Origin: an uncultured Campylobacter sp.
GTDB taxonomy: Bacteria > Campylobacterota > Campylobacteria > Campylobacterales > Campylobacteraceae
Length of the DNA: 6,988 bases
NCBI RefSeq assembly: GCF_938039205.1
Contig: NZ_CALHVM010000042.1
Span: forward strand, 1 to 6,988
Direction: 5' to 3'
The position numbers were made by a program, and so were the translations under genes. Each line of letters opens with the position of its first letter. Within the stretch, counting starts at the first letter, position 1. The notes under the pieces are model-generated. The model did not search any database. It was not told the DNA's origin and was given only the letters and a program-made list of their open reading frames with translations. Of the stretch, positions 6,628-6,988 are shown piece by piece.

Positions 6628-6827
6628 AATGTTTAATTTTATGGATTATTGCAAATTCTATCTTTATATTCCGTGAAAAGTATTGTTTAGCCAATGGAAA
6701 ACTTTTTTATTTGTTAAGTTTGTCATAAATGTATCTTGTCTTGAAATATTGTTTTTAAATGTGGTTTTTCTAGTACTCGATATATGAGGATATGAGGTTA
6801 TTTTAAATTTTTTATTACACTTTAAGG
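6628..6827. other. AT-rich intergenic region upstream of the regulator
   Basis: No gene is supported here. A minus-strand TATAAA at 6663-6668, about 36 bases before the regulator ATG, is a possible -10 element of low certainty. An imperfect 8-bp tandem repeat (TATGAGGA then TATGAGGT) occupies 6783-6798 and could be a pair of protein-binding half-sites. Confidence 0.35.
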
Positions 6828-6855
6828 AACTAGTCTGATTTTACTCAGACTAGTT
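6828..6855 (-). terminator. Hairpin downstream of the partial gene at the window end
   Basis: A perfect 11-bp inverted repeat (6828-6838 pairs with 6845-6855) encloses a 6-base loop, 18 bases past the TAA of the partial gene. On the minus strand the bases after the stem are CCTTAAAG, so the T tract is poor and the hairpin is not a textbook rho-independent terminator. Its position still makes transcript termination or 3'-end protection the best guess. Confidence 0.65.
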
Positions 6856-6872
6856 TAAATTTTTAAATTAAT

Positions 6873-6988
6873 TTATTTCGTAGCGTTATTGTCTGTTTTT
6901 GTCTCGGCTGGTTTGTCGCTATCCTTCACCCCCACATAATCCTCCCCAAAATAAGCCTTCTTTATCTCTTCTTTTTTAATTGCGGCTT
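6873..6988 (-). CDS. C-terminal end of an unrecognised protein, cut by the window edge
   Basis: The last 37 codons of a minus-strand gene end in TAA at 6873-6875. The visible tail has a charged helical stretch (IKKEEIKKAYFGEDY) followed by a polar extension rich in Lys, Asp, Thr and Asn, ending NNATK. I do not recognise the family from this fragment. The open frame up to the edge, the charged soluble composition and the hairpin just downstream support a real gene end. It is probably not part of the fcc operon, because that hairpin and about 245 bp of non-coding DNA separate it from the regulator. Confidence 0.6.
   Translation of the reverse strand, partial: AAIKKEEIKKAYFGEDYVGVKDSDKPAETKTDNNATK

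Noticed and set aside
1..6988. CRISPR array, tRNA, rRNA or insertion sequence
   Set aside because: I saw no regularly spaced repeats, no cloverleaf-like sequence, no conserved rRNA stretch, and no transposase or terminal inverted repeats bounding the decayed region.

Overview
This window looks like chromosomal DNA from a Campylobacterota species, most likely a Campylobacter of the anaerobic oral/gut type (showae/rectus/curvus/concisus group). The basis is AT-rich DNA, codon style, a heme-rich periplasmic respiratory operon and a gene order matching the fccABC locus known from Wolinella succinogenes. Genus and species are inference. Every gene I can support lies on the minus strand, so transcription runs from high to low coordinates.

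Layout in transcription order. 6988-6873 is the C-terminal tail of an unrecognised gene cut by the window edge, followed by a hairpin at 6828-6855. 6627-4860 is the remains of one long regulatory gene; repairing its reading frame gives a membrane-anchored one-component sensor: transmembrane helix, Cache-like periplasmic domain, second helix, PAS-like domain, AraC-type DNA-binding domain and GyrI-like domain. A 216-bp intergenic region (4645-4859) carries TTGATAAA-type repeats that could be its operators. Then come fccA (flavoprotein reductase), fccB (tetraheme periplasmic cytochrome) and fccC (membrane-anchored NapC/NrfH-type quinol dehydrogenase), ended by a 14-bp-stem hairpin at 1992-2027. 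Below it are two overlapping genes for multi-spanning membrane proteins of unknown function (1793-390 and 393-10).

How the system would work if intact: FccC takes electrons from the menaquinol pool, FccB carries them through the periplasm, and FccA reduces an unsaturated carboxylate-type acceptor. The Cache/AraC protein would sense a periplasmic signal, perhaps that acceptor, and switch the operon on. In W. succinogenes the homologous system has been linked to methacrylate reduction; the substrate here is unknown.

The main result is that this respiratory island appears dead or dying. The regulator has about four reading-frame lesions, fccA has a frameshift plus an amber codon (and possibly a start-site shift), and fccC has an amber codon next to a broken first heme motif. 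Only fccB is fully open. The membrane genes at 1793-390 and 393-10 show no internal lesion across about 1.8 kb, which argues for local pseudogenisation rather than uniformly poor sequence, although assembly error cannot be excluded from sequence alone.
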